Part shown: in pieces, positions 33,104 through 41,816 of the stretch
Layout of the letters: each line of letters opens with the position of its first letter
Numbering within the stretch: position 1 is the first letter of the stretch
NCBI RefSeq assembly: GCF_002090115.1
Contig: NZ_BBRK01000005.1
Coordinates: 124,001 to 188,000 of the forward strand
From: Demequina sp. NBRC 110054
GTDB taxonomy: Bacteria; Actinomycetota; Actinomycetes; Actinomycetales; Demequinaceae
DNA: 64,000 bases
Direction: 5' to 3'
Translations under genes and position numbers: made by a program
Notes under the pieces: model-generated
What the model saw: only the letters and a program-made list of their open reading frames with translations
What the model was told of the DNA's origin: nothing
The model's database searches: none

Positions 33104-34777
33104 ATGGTTCGGGTGGTCAAGGTGGGTGCGACGCTCGACGTCGCCGGCGCGGTGTTCGGCCTGATTAACGTGGCGTTGTCGCTGACGCCGTCGCTGCTGC
33201 CGCGGCCCGCCTGGGGTCAGGGCCTCGTCTCGGGGCTCAGCTTCGCGGTCGGCTACGGCATCGGGGTGCTGATCTGGAAGGGCGTCGCCCGGCTGTCTCG
33301 GGGCAGGCTGCCGCAGGCCGCAGAGGCCAAGGTGTGGATCGTCGCAGTGATCGGCATCGTGGGCGCCGCCGTGCTCATGCCCTTCGCCGTCGGATGGCAG
33401 AACTCGGTGCGCGAGGCGGTCGGCATGCCCGACACCGATGGCTTCCACTGGATGTGGGCCGCTGTCGGCTTCGCGATCGGGTCCTGGCTCGCCTTCGCGA
33501 TCGGGCGCGGCGTCGCGGGCGGGTACCGCCGCCTGTGGAGGCTGATCGAGCCTCGCATGCCCGGCCGCGAATCGCGTCCTCGGCTCTTCCGGGTCGGCAC
33601 GGGCGCGGCGACGATCGCCGCGATGCTCGTGGTGTTCTCGATCGGCTTCTCGCTCGTCTCGGGGCTGCTCACCCTCGCCTCCGTGTACAAGAACCGCCAG
33701 TACGACCCCGAGTACCCGCAGCCGACCAGCGCGCTGCGCTCGGGAAGCGAGGAGAGCCTCGTGCCCTGGGACCAGGTCGGATACGCGGGGGCGAAGGTCG
33801 TGTCCGGAGGACCGACGGCCGACGAGATCTCGCTCGTCACCGGTGTCGACGCGGTGGAGCCGATCCGCGTCTACGTCGGCGTCGACGTGCCCGGCACGTA
33901 CGAGGAGCAGGCGCAGATCGCCGTCCAGGAGCTCGAGCGCACGGGCGCGGCGGACCGAGAGGTCCTGCTGATCGCCGGCACCACGGGTTCGGGCTGGATC
34001 GATCCCGCCGCGATCGACGGCTTCGAGTATCTTCACGCGGGCGACACCGCCCTGGTCGCGCTGCAGTACGGCGCGACCGGCAGCCCCGTGTCCGCGATCT
34101 TCACGCCGGACAAGTCTCAGGAGGGAACCACCGCGCTGGTCGAGGCCGTGACCGAGTGGTGGAGCGCCCTGCCCGAGGGAGACCGCCCACAGCTCGTGGT
34201 CTACGGACTGAGCCTCGGCAGCTTCGGCATCCAGGCCGCGTACGACGATCTTGACGACATCCTCGAGTCGACCGAGGGTGCGGTGCTCGCGGGCACCCCG
34301 TCGTTCACCCCGATCTGGAGCGCGACCCAGGCCTCTCGCGATGAGGGGAGCTCAGTCACCCTGCCCGTCCTGGATGACGGGATCCACGTGCGCTGGGCGG
34401 ATTCGTGGGGCGGGCTCGCTGAGCTGCCGGGCGAGTGGGACGACACCCGCGTCGCCTACCTCCAGCACGGCACCGACCCGATCGTCTGGATCGGCCCGAG
34501 CGTCATCTGGTCGAGCCCCGAGTGGCTCGAGGGCGATCAGCGCTCCGAGAGCGTGAGCGAGGACATGGTGTGGATCCCCGCCGTCACCGCGTTCCAGGGC
34601 GTGATCGACCTGATCCTGTCCACTGCGGTGCCTGAGGACGCGGGCCACAAGTACGGCAACATCGCGGTGGACGCGCTGCATGAGGTCACGGGTGATGCAG
34701 GCCTCGACGATGATGCGGTCGAGCGCGTGCGCGCGCTGATCGAGCTCTACGACACCTTCTCGCCGGTCGCCAACTGA
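33104..34777 (+). CDS. Membrane alpha/beta-hydrolase (Abhydrolase_9 family)
   Basis: A 557-residue protein with four or five N-terminal transmembrane helices (up to about residue 195) and a C-terminal hydrolase domain. The N-terminal SLTPSLLPRPAWGQGLVSGLSF and the later AGTTGSGWIDPAAIDGFEYL and YGLSLGSFGIQAAY (nucleophile elbow near 370) are the landmarks of the actinobacterial family formerly called DUF2074-like membrane hydrolases. Substrate unknown; the active site probably lies outside the membrane. A TACTGT box at 33076 and a GAGAAGGGGG ribosome site precede the ATG at 33104. It ends inside the convergent SDR gene, with 31 bases of overlap. Confidence 0.85.
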   Translation: MVRVVKVGATLDVAGAVFGLINVALSLTPSLLPRPAWGQGLVSGLSFAVGYGIGVLIWKGVARLSRGRLPQAAEAKVWIVAVIGIVGAAVLMPFAVGWQNSVREAVGMPDTDGFHWMWAAVGFAIGSWLAFAIGRGVAGGYRRLWRLIEPRMPGRESRPRLFRVGTGAATIAAMLVVFSIGFSLVSGLLTLASVYKNRQYDPEYPQPTSALRSGSEESLVPWDQVGYAGAKVVSGGPTADEISLVTGVDAVEPIRVYVGVDVPGTYEEQAQIAVQELERTGAADREVLLIAGTTGSGWIDPAAIDGFEYLHAGDTALVALQYGATGSPVSAIFTPDKSQEGTTALVEAVTEWWSALPEGDRPQLVVYGLSLGSFGIQAAYDDLDDILESTEGAVLAGTPSFTPIWSATQASRDEGSSVTLPVLDDGIHVRWADSWGGLAELPGEWDDTRVAYLQHGTDPIVWIGPSVIWSSPEWLEGDQRSESVSEDMVWIPAVTAFQGVIDLILSTAVPEDAGHKYGNIAVDALHEVTGDAGLDDDAVERVRALIELYDTFSPVAN

Positions 34778-36330
34778 TCCGCCTCACCCTCGGCCTCGGC
34801 GACGATGCGGTTGACCATGCCGCTGAACACCAGCCCGTGGAAGGGAAGCATGGTCAGCCAGTACAGGCGCCCCGTGAGGCCGCGCGGGAAGAACACCGCG
34901 CGCTGGTGATACTCGGCGCCGCCCTCCTCGACCGGATCGACGCCGAGCTCGAGCCATGCGTGACCGGGCACGCGCATCTCAGCGCGCAGACGCAGGAGCC
35001 TGCCCCTCTCGACGTGCTCGACGCGCCACACGTCGATCGCGTCGCCGACCGTGAGCTGCGCGTGCGTGCGACGGCCGCGTCGATGGCCGACCCCGCCGAT
35101 CATCCGGTCCATGAGCCCGCGTGTCGCCCACAGCACGGAAGCGGAGTACCACCCTGTCGCGCCGCCGACCTGCGAGATGACCTGCCAGACGTCGTCCGGT
35201 GAGGCGGAGGTGCGCCGCGAGCGCGCGTCCTTGAAGACGGTCCGACCCGCCCAGTTCGGGTCGCTCGGCATTGGGTCGCTCGGTGCGCCCGTCACGCGGC
35301 CATCGAGCCAGCTCGTCTCGACGTCGTCGATCTCGATGCGGCTGAGCGCGAGCCTCACCGACTCGGGATAGGACGTGAGCCCGCCAGGCGGGTCGGGGAT
35401 GAGCGTCTTGACGTCGTCGTTCTTCACGACGCACGAGTGGAGCAGCGACTCGACGAGAGGGCGCGCGATCTGGCGCGGGACCGGCGTGACGAGGCCCACC
35501 CAGTGCGAGGCGAGGCTCGGAGTGAGCACGGGCAGCGCCGTGATGCCGCGCTGCGGCAGGCCCGCGACCGCGGCGTAGCCATTCATCATCTCCGAGTAGC
35601 GCATGACGTCGGGCCCACCGATGTCGAGCTCGCGGTTGACGTCCTCCTCGAGCCGTGCCGCTGCGAGCAGGTAGTAGAGCACGTCGCGGACCGAGATGGG
35701 CTGGATCGTGTTCCTGACCCATCGTGGCGCGGGCATGTACGGCAGCACCTCGGTCAGGTGGCGGATCATCTCGAAGGACGCCGAGCCGGAGCCGATGACC
35801 ACGCCCGCCTGCAGCACGATCGCAGGCGTGGCCGACGCGAGCAGGATGTCGCCGACCTCCTTCCGGGACGCGAGATGCGGAGAGAGCTCGACGCCCTCGG
35901 GGTGCAGTCCGCTGAGGTAGACGATGCGGCGGATGTCGTGGGCGGCCGCCTTGAGCGCGACATTGATCGCGATCGCCCGGTCGAGCCGGCCGTAGTCGCG
36001 CCCGGCATGCATCGAATGCACCAGGTGGTACACGACGTCGACGCCCTCCATCGCCTCGGCCATCGCCTCGGCGTCGGAGGCATCTCCCTCGATCACCTCG
36101 ACGTCGTCTGCCCACGGCAGCGCGGCGATGCGCTCAGCCGAGCGCGAGAGGGTGCGGACGCGGTAGCCGCCCGCGAGCAGTCGCGGCACGAGCCGACCAC
36201 CGATGTAGCCTGTGGCTCCCAGCACGAGCACGAGCGGGGCGGCGCCGGAAGCGGATGGCACGGCGCGAAGCTCGGCCTCGGTGCCGAAGGGCGCGCGCAG
36301 CGCCTCCGCACCCTGCGCTTCGTCGTTCAT
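34747..36330 (-). CDS. SDR-DUF2867 fusion protein
   Basis: A 527-residue two-domain protein. Residues 30-330 are an atypical short-chain dehydrogenase: NAD(P)-binding VLGATGYIGGRLVPRLL near 35 and VYHLVHSMHAGRDY near 98, with GLHPEGVELSPHLASRKEVG near 143. Residues 360-510 match DUF2867, a START-like lipid-binding fold (VWQVISQVGGATGWYSAS). The combination is common in actinobacteria and annotated as NAD(P)H-binding protein; ligand and reaction are unknown. Its 3' end overlaps the convergent hydrolase gene by 31 bases. Confidence 0.85.
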   Translation of the reverse strand: MNDEAQGAEALRAPFGTEAELRAVPSASGAAPLVLVLGATGYIGGRLVPRLLAGGYRVRTLSRSAERIAALPWADDVEVIEGDASDAEAMAEAMEGVDVVYHLVHSMHAGRDYGRLDRAIAINVALKAAAHDIRRIVYLSGLHPEGVELSPHLASRKEVGDILLASATPAIVLQAGVVIGSGSASFEMIRHLTEVLPYMPAPRWVRNTIQPISVRDVLYYLLAAARLEEDVNRELDIGGPDVMRYSEMMNGYAAVAGLPQRGITALPVLTPSLASHWVGLVTPVPRQIARPLVESLLHSCVVKNDDVKTLIPDPPGGLTSYPESVRLALSRIEIDDVETSWLDGRVTGAPSDPMPSDPNWAGRTVFKDARSRRTSASPDDVWQVISQVGGATGWYSASVLWATRGLMDRMIGGVGHRRGRRTHAQLTVGDAIDVWRVEHVERGRLLRLRAEMRVPGHAWLELGVDPVEEGGAEYHQRAVFFPRGLTGRLYWLTMLPFHGLVFSGMVNRIVAEAEGEADQLATGEKVS

Positions 36331-36408
36331 GACACTGCTCCCGTCGGCTTCCTCGGCGCGTCGTCGCTCATGTCAACGAGCGTGCGGCCGCGCCGCATTC
36401 CCGCGCCG

Positions 36409-37326
36409 TCAGGCCCGCGGCGCCCCGAGGGCCTCGAGCAGGCCCTCGACCAGCTCGAGGTCGCACTCGAGGGTGGAGCCTCCGAGGTGCGGGGTGATGA
36501 CGACGTTGTCGAGCGCAAGCAGCGGGTGATCGGCGGGGAGGGGCTCGTCTCCGTGCACATCGAGTCCCGCTCCCGCGAGCCTTCCCGAGCGCAGCGCCTC
36601 GAGCATCGCTTCCTCGTCGACGATCGGACCGCGCGCGGAGTTGATCAGGACCGCGCCGGGGCGGAGGAGTGCGAGCTCTTCGGCGCCGAGGGATCCGCGC
36701 GTCGAGTCGTCGAGGGGGAGCAGCACCACGACGACGTCCGACGATGCCAGCAGCTCGTCGCGGGGCACCTGACGCGCCCCGGTCGCGTGCTCGACGTCGG
36801 GCATGGCCGTCGCGTCGGTGAAGAGCGTGCGGGCGTCGAGTGCCCCGAGCATCCGCAGCAGGTGCAGGCCGATGCGTCCGGCCCCGAGCACGCCGACCGT
36901 CGAGTCAGCGAGGTCCCGGCCGGCGAACGGGACCTTGAGGTCCTCGACCGGCCACCGTCCGTCACGGATGGCGGCGTCCGCCGCGGGCACCCTGCGCTGG
37001 GTCGCGAGCAGGAGAGCGAGGGTGTGCTCGGCGACCGTGCGCCACAGGCGGGACGACTCGAGGACGGTGATCCCGTGCTCCGCCGCGTGCCACTTGGACG
37101 GCTCGGGCGCGAGGTGCACCGCGAACGCCCGCAGCCGGTCCGCGTGCTCGAGCTCCTCGACGGGAGGCGGGCCGTACGCGAGGATCCCGTCCGCGGCGGC
37201 CAGTGCCGCCGCCCGCTCCGGACCGGAGCCGGGGAGCCGTGCGACATCCGCGCTGGCGGTGAGCGCGGACATGGCGTGGGGATGCAGGGACATGTCGACG
37301 ATGACGTGCGGTCGCGTGGTGGTCAT
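36409..37326 (-). CDS. D-2-hydroxyacid dehydrogenase
   Basis: A 305-residue NAD-dependent dehydrogenase of the glyoxylate/phosphoglycerate dehydrogenase superfamily. The Rossmann motif VGVLGAGRIGLHLLRML is near residue 142, the catalytic Arg in LINSARGPIVDEEAM near 228 and the His in NVVITPHLGGSTLE near 280. Overall length suits a minimal hydroxyacid dehydrogenase; the substrate is unknown. The ATG at 37326 is preceded by CACGAT at 6 bases, a weak leaderless pattern. It is divergent from the GH43 genes. Confidence 0.88.
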   Translation of the reverse strand: MTTTRPHVIVDMSLHPHAMSALTASADVARLPGSGPERAAALAAADGILAYGPPPVEELEHADRLRAFAVHLAPEPSKWHAAEHGITVLESSRLWRTVAEHTLALLLATQRRVPAADAAIRDGRWPVEDLKVPFAGRDLADSTVGVLGAGRIGLHLLRMLGALDARTLFTDATAMPDVEHATGARQVPRDELLASSDVVVVLLPLDDSTRGSLGAEELALLRPGAVLINSARGPIVDEEAMLEALRSGRLAGAGLDVHGDEPLPADHPLLALDNVVITPHLGGSTLECDLELVEGLLEALGAPRA

Positions 37327-37355
37327 GCGTTCATCGTGGCATGCGCGACGCCGTC

Positions 37356-37385
37356 TTGGTGGAGCGAGGGTAAACGTTGTAAATT
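37356..37385 (+). promoter_or_regulatory. Candidate promoter with LacI-like operator upstream of GH43 genes
   Basis: TTGGTG (37356-37361) and TAAATT (37380-37385) are separated by 18 bases. Within the spacer and -10, GTAAACGTTGTAAA (37370-37383) contains the AACGTT centre typical of LacI-family operators, with imperfect arms. A sugar-responsive repressor encoded elsewhere is inferred. Confidence 0.4.
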
Positions 37386-37464
37386 CTCCGAGGACCCGGC
37401 CCGACTCGCGCTGAGCGCGCGGGCCCCTCAGACTCGAACCTGCCGACTCGAAGGAGAGCACTCC

Positions 37465-39618
37465 ATGGCTGACACGAACGCCGCCGCCCCCGAGGCCCTC
37501 GCCCCTCTGTGGATCGTTCCTCCGACCCTCGCCTCCGGGGATGCGCTGCCCGGCGCGCCCGAGGGAAGCGCGCTCGCCGAGGTGGCCGTCGCCGGCGAGG
37601 GCATCTCGCTCGTCGACGGTGCCGTGGTGTCCGAAGCCGAGGCGGCCGTGAGTGCCACGGTGTCCGCCAGCATCGTCCCTGCCGACGGCGCGGAGGCCAT
37701 CACCAGGACCTTCCCCGTGACGGTGCTGCCGGAGACCGCGCGGCGCGTCGCGAGCTACCACCGCACCCCGACCACCGCGACTGAGGCCAACAACGAGGAC
37801 GTCGCGTACAGCGCCCACCTCGCGCTCGAGGGCGAGTCAGGCTTCGCGGCGCTCAACGACGACTATGGCGTGTTCTTCGCGCTCACCTCCGAGGTGCCCG
37901 GCCCCTCGGGCACCACGGACGAGGTCATCCGCTCTCTCAAGGACCCCTTCCTGTTCCACCTGGCCGACGGCGGCTTCGGCATCGTCGCGACGCGCGTCGC
38001 ACGGGGCGGGGGAGCGGATGGCACCGAGCGCTCGAGCGTGCTGGTCGCCACGTCGCCCGATCTGCTGAGCTACACCGAGGTCGGTCTGCTCGACCTCGGC
38101 GTGACCACGGGGGTGTCGGCCCCCGCGTCCGTCTACGACGCCGCGCGCGGCGTATACGTCGTCTCCTGGACGGACGATGCAGGAGTCGCCTTCCACGCCG
38201 ATGTCGCCGACCTCGCGGACTCCTCGACCGTGGGCGCCGCGGCCCCGGGTGGGTTCGTGACGAGCCCCAGGGACGACTCACCCGGCGCCACGGTCGCCGT
38301 CACCGCCGAGATGGCCCGTGGCCTCGAGGTCCGCTTCGGACCGATCCGCAATGTCGGCGCCACGCCGCTGCCCATCGTCGAGGTCGCCGCCGGCGCCGCG
38401 GTGTCGGCCGCCGACCTGCCGTCTCGCCTCGAGCTCGACTACTCGGATGGGTCCACCGGCTCGCTCGCGATCGAGTGGGACGCCGCCGCCATCGCCGCGC
38501 TCGACACCTCCGCGCCCGGCGAGCACACCGTCCCCGGCCGCGTGAAGCAGGCCGTGTACCCGACGCCCTTCGCGGACGAGCGCGCCGACCCCTCGGTCTA
38601 CAAGTTCGACTTCAACGGCCAGCCGCGGTTCCTGATGATCGCCACCAAGGACCTCCACATGGACCCGGTGAGCAACTCGGGTGAGCCGGTCGGCATGCCG
38701 ATCCGCATGGCCGAGCGCATCGAGGACCTCTCCGACGAGGCGCTCGAGGCCGGCCGCGTCACCGAGGTCGACCTCCTGGTCCACGGTTCGCTCGACGCGT
38801 ACGGCAAGCCCATGACGGGCTGCTTCTGGGCGCCCGAGATCCACATGATCGACGGCAGCCTCTCCATCCTGTTCATGCCGTCCTACGGCGACCCGACGGA
38901 CATGTGGTCGGGCCGAGCCAGCATCGTCCAGCTGAAGAAGGACGGCGCCGGGAACCACCTGGACCCGACCGTTCCCGCGAACTGGACGGCCACCCAGCAT
39001 GTGGTGTGCGCCGACGGCAGCGAGCTCAACAAGATCCAGGGCATCTCGCTCGACATGACCTACTTCGAGGACTCCGGCACGCACTACTACGCGTGGCAGA
39101 TGCTCGGCTCGGTGTTCATCGCGACGATGGACCCGAAGGACCCGACGCGCCTCACCTCCGACCCGGTGCGCATCCTCGCGCCCGTGTACTCGTGGGACAA
39201 CGAGATCGCGGAGGGGCCGAACGTGCTCGTGCGCGACGGGCGCCTGTTCCTGCTGTACTCGGGCTCGACCGTCGGCGACTCCTACACGACCGGCCTCGCG
39301 ACCGCCCCGGCCGGCGAGGGCGTCGACCTCACGGACCCCGCGTCCTGGAACCGCCTCGGCTACCCGATCCAGAAGTCGGGGCCCTACAACGGCGAGATGC
39401 AGCTCGGCACCGGCCACGGCATGTGGTCCGAGGACGAGGACGGCAACCTGCTGTACGTGTTCCACGCGCGCACCGACCACAAGGGCCTGACCGGCCGCGA
39501 CATGTTCGTGCGCCGCGTGCACTTCGCGTCCGACGGCATGCCCGTCCTGGACATGGAGACGGATGAGGAGCTGCTGCCCGAGCTGCGCGACGTCGCCGTG
39601 ACCGTGGTCGTCAAGTGA
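37465..39618 (+). CDS. GH43-like glycoside hydrolase with Ig-like domain
   Basis: A 717-residue protein with a five-bladed-propeller glycosidase character. Landmarks are EVIRSLKDPFLF near 155 and the later ADPSVYKFDFNG near 375, MTGCFWAPEIHMIDG near 450, and NEIAEGPNVLVRDGRLFLLYSG near 577, which look like the catalytic acidic segments of family 43 (D, WAPE, EGP). A bacterial Ig-like (Big_4) stretch with VEVAAGAAVSAADLPSRLEL lies near 310. There is no signal peptide, so it would act on imported oligosaccharides, probably arabinose- or xylose-containing. AAGGAG precedes the ATG. The next gene overlaps by 4 bases. Confidence 0.85.
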   Translation: MADTNAAAPEALAPLWIVPPTLASGDALPGAPEGSALAEVAVAGEGISLVDGAVVSEAEAAVSATVSASIVPADGAEAITRTFPVTVLPETARRVASYHRTPTTATEANNEDVAYSAHLALEGESGFAALNDDYGVFFALTSEVPGPSGTTDEVIRSLKDPFLFHLADGGFGIVATRVARGGGADGTERSSVLVATSPDLLSYTEVGLLDLGVTTGVSAPASVYDAARGVYVVSWTDDAGVAFHADVADLADSSTVGAAAPGGFVTSPRDDSPGATVAVTAEMARGLEVRFGPIRNVGATPLPIVEVAAGAAVSAADLPSRLELDYSDGSTGSLAIEWDAAAIAALDTSAPGEHTVPGRVKQAVYPTPFADERADPSVYKFDFNGQPRFLMIATKDLHMDPVSNSGEPVGMPIRMAERIEDLSDEALEAGRVTEVDLLVHGSLDAYGKPMTGCFWAPEIHMIDGSLSILFMPSYGDPTDMWSGRASIVQLKKDGAGNHLDPTVPANWTATQHVVCADGSELNKIQGISLDMTYFEDSGTHYYAWQMLGSVFIATMDPKDPTRLTSDPVRILAPVYSWDNEIAEGPNVLVRDGRLFLLYSGSTVGDSYTTGLATAPAGEGVDLTDPASWNRLGYPIQKSGPYNGEMQLGTGHGMWSEDEDGNLLYVFHARTDHKGLTGRDMFVRRVHFASDGMPVLDMETDEELLPELRDVAVTVVVK

Positions 39619-40943
39619 CCTCCGCGCCACTCGCATCCGAGGGGCCGTACGGCTACCTCATGGTGCACTTCCTCGAGGACGCCGAGGGCTACGCCGAGAA
39701 GATCTATCTGGACCTGTCCGAGGGCGACGACCCCGAGCGGTGGGTGCCGCTCAACGGCGGCGAGCCGATCCTCGCCTCGCATCTGTCGACCACGGGCGTG
39801 CGCGACCCGCACCTGTCGTACAACCCGCAGACGGGCACGTACTTCGTCCTTGCGACGGACCTCAGGGTCTTCGGCGGGGACGATGCGGGCTGGGCCGGGT
39901 GGTCGCGCGGGTACTCGACGCGCATGAACGTCTGGGAGTCCCGTGACCTGATCACCTGGTCGCCGCTGCGGCAGATCGACGTCGCGCGCGATGCGTCCGG
40001 CGCGCCGGCTGAGGGCGCTCCCGAGATGGGCATGATGTGGGCCGCCGAGACCACCTTCGTGCCCGACTTCCATGGCCTGGGGCAGGGCGCCTTCGTCGTC
40101 TACTGGACGTCGACGGTCGGTGATCACCAGGTGATCCTGTGGGGCACGACGACGGACTTCACCCAGGCGACCTGGACGTTCGGCGGCATCCTGCTCGACC
40201 AGGGTGACGACACGATCGACACGACCATGATCCAGCGCGATGGCCGCACCTACCGCGTGACGAAGGACAACGGCGCGACCGCACGCGGCCTGTTCATGGA
40301 GGTCACCGACGCGGAGCGCTGGTGGGAGCCCGAGGCGCAGTGGCGTCAGGTGCAGACCCGCATCGGCGACGAGTACGCCGCCGGACACGGCGTCGAGGGC
40401 CCCACGATGTTCAAGGCGCATGGCGAGGACCGCTGGTACCTCTACGTCGACGTGATCCCCAGCATCGGCTATCGACCGATGGTGTCGACCGACCTCGATG
40501 CGGACAGTCCGTGGAACCCGCTTGAGAGCGACCGGTTCAGCCTGCGCGCGTCGACCAAGCACGGCGGAGTGCTTGGGCTCACGCGCGATCAGCACGAGGC
40601 GCTCCGGGCCGCCGATGCGGCCTCACCGGTCGAGGCGGACCTGGGCCGGGTCGAGGTCCCTGTCGGCGTGACGCCGGAGCGGATCCGTGCGCAGCTGCCC
40701 GGGACCGCCGAGGCCACGCTGCACGGCGGCGGGACCGCATCGTTCCCTGTGCGGTGGGAGATGTCCGGGGTCGACGCCTCCGGCGTCGGTGAGCTCCGGG
40801 TCGAAGGGGTGCTTCAGGGCACCATCGGAGCGAACCTCAACGCGTGGCGCGGTCGAGGAGGCTCGACCGCGTGGGACGCGCCGGAGAAGACCCCGTACAG
40901 CGCCACATCGCTCACCGTCAGCGCGGTCGTCGCGGTCGTCTGA
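39615..40943 (+). CDS. GH43-like glycoside hydrolase
   Basis: A 442-residue partner of the preceding gene, starting at a GTG overlapping its stop. GYLMVHFLEDAEGYAEKIYLDL at the N terminus, GVRDPHLSYNPQTGTYFVLATD near 60 and MMWAAETTFVPDF near 137 resemble intracellular GH43 proteins; EGPTMFKAHGEDRWYLYVD near 260 gives the catalytic Glu region. The last 90 residues (VEVPVGVTPERIRAQLP...) form an Ig-like Big_4 domain. No signal peptide. Together the two genes form a small cytoplasmic hemicellulose-oligomer unit. Confidence 0.83.
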   Translation: MTSAPLASEGPYGYLMVHFLEDAEGYAEKIYLDLSEGDDPERWVPLNGGEPILASHLSTTGVRDPHLSYNPQTGTYFVLATDLRVFGGDDAGWAGWSRGYSTRMNVWESRDLITWSPLRQIDVARDASGAPAEGAPEMGMMWAAETTFVPDFHGLGQGAFVVYWTSTVGDHQVILWGTTTDFTQATWTFGGILLDQGDDTIDTTMIQRDGRTYRVTKDNGATARGLFMEVTDAERWWEPEAQWRQVQTRIGDEYAAGHGVEGPTMFKAHGEDRWYLYVDVIPSIGYRPMVSTDLDADSPWNPLESDRFSLRASTKHGGVLGLTRDQHEALRAADAASPVEADLGRVEVPVGVTPERIRAQLPGTAEATLHGGGTASFPVRWEMSGVDASGVGELRVEGVLQGTIGANLNAWRGRGGSTAWDAPEKTPYSATSLTVSAVVAVV

Positions 40944-41113
40944 CGCGGCGGGTCGGGCTCGCATCGGCGGCCGCGGCGTGCGTCTCGGGACGGGCCGCCC
41001 CGGCATCGGCCCTGCTCCGCATGCGGACGCGAGTGCCCGATTGCTGCCCGCAGGGGCGCGACCTACCGTGGAGGCGTGGGAGTTCCACCTCGTCAGCACG
41101 GGAGGAGGTGAGA

Positions 41114-41608
41114 ATGATGACTGACGTGATCACCCGGGTCGATGAGTCCATCTACATCGACGCGATGCCTCACGCCGTCTACACCTACTGCCTGGACCCC
41201 AGGCGACTATTCGCGGGCGACCCGAAGGCCGTGGTTGAGTCCGACGTCAAGAACGACGGAGTCGGCACGACCTTCAGCCTCAAGATGGCGTCGGGCCCGA
41301 TCGAGGAGGACGACGTGCTCGAGTACGTCGACGTGGTCCCTGACAAGCGCATCGAGATCGCGATGCAGCCGACCATGCATGTGCTCCGTCGCCACGGCGC
41401 CGGACACGTGACCGCGCCCTACAGCCTGGTCCACGTGTTCGAGCGCGAGGGCGGCGGCACCCAGATGACCCTCAAGGTGCAGGTGCATCACCCGCCGCTG
41501 TACGAGCGGATGATGGACCGCCTCGAGGGGAAAGGGCCGGAGCGGATGGTTCAGGCCCGCCTCGAGCGCGTCAAGCATGCGGTCGAGGGCATGACCGCGG
41601 CGGCTTAG
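41114..41608 (+). CDS. SRPBCC/START-like family protein
   Basis: A 164-residue protein of the START-like helix-grip fold. Strands bearing VDESIYIDAMPHAVYTYCLDPRRLF near residue 8, FSLKMASGPIEEDDVLEYVDVVPDKRIEI near 55 and YSLVHVFEREGGGTQMTLKVQ near 103, with a long C-terminal helix, match the polyketide cyclase/SRPBCC group. Ligand unknown. GGAGGAGG lies 5 bases before the ATG at 41114; a second ATG follows directly. A TACCGT box near 41064 may be its promoter. Confidence 0.75.
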   Translation: MMTDVITRVDESIYIDAMPHAVYTYCLDPRRLFAGDPKAVVESDVKNDGVGTTFSLKMASGPIEEDDVLEYVDVVPDKRIEIAMQPTMHVLRRHGAGHVTAPYSLVHVFEREGGGTQMTLKVQVHHPPLYERMMDRLEGKGPERMVQARLERVKHAVEGMTAAA

Positions 41609-41649
41609 CGGCTAGTCCTCGCCCGCGCGGCCCATGAGGCCGCATCGAC

Positions 41650-41674
41650 GGGCCTCTCCCTGGCGGAGGGGCCC
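41650..41674 (+). terminator. Hairpin after the SRPBCC gene
   Basis: GGGCCTCTCC pairs with GGAGGGGCCC (one G-T pair) around a 5-base loop, 42 bases after the stop codon. It separates this gene from the second GGDEF pair. Confidence 0.6.
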
Positions 41675-41803
41675 GCCTTCGCGCCTCCTTGGGGGGCGCC
41701 CTCCATCGGTGAGACTCCCGCGACGGTGGCGCGCCCTCCGGGGGTGACGAATATCTCACCCGGCCCGACCCGGTTCGACGCTCGTTCGCAACTTCGAGAT
41801 AGG

Positions 41804-41809
41804 TACCCT
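41804..41809 (+). promoter_or_regulatory. Putative -10 box of leaderless promoter for the second GGDEF pair
   Basis: TACCCT lies 7 bases before the ATG at 41817, the same geometry as at the first pair (21336-21341). Confidence 0.55.
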
Positions 41810-41816
41810 GTGGGGC

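Noticed and set aside
35437..37464. 676-codon upstream extension of the first GH43-like gene
   Set aside because: It runs antisense through the SDR-DUF2867 and hydroxyacid dehydrogenase genes. A ribosome site and family match place the start at 37465.
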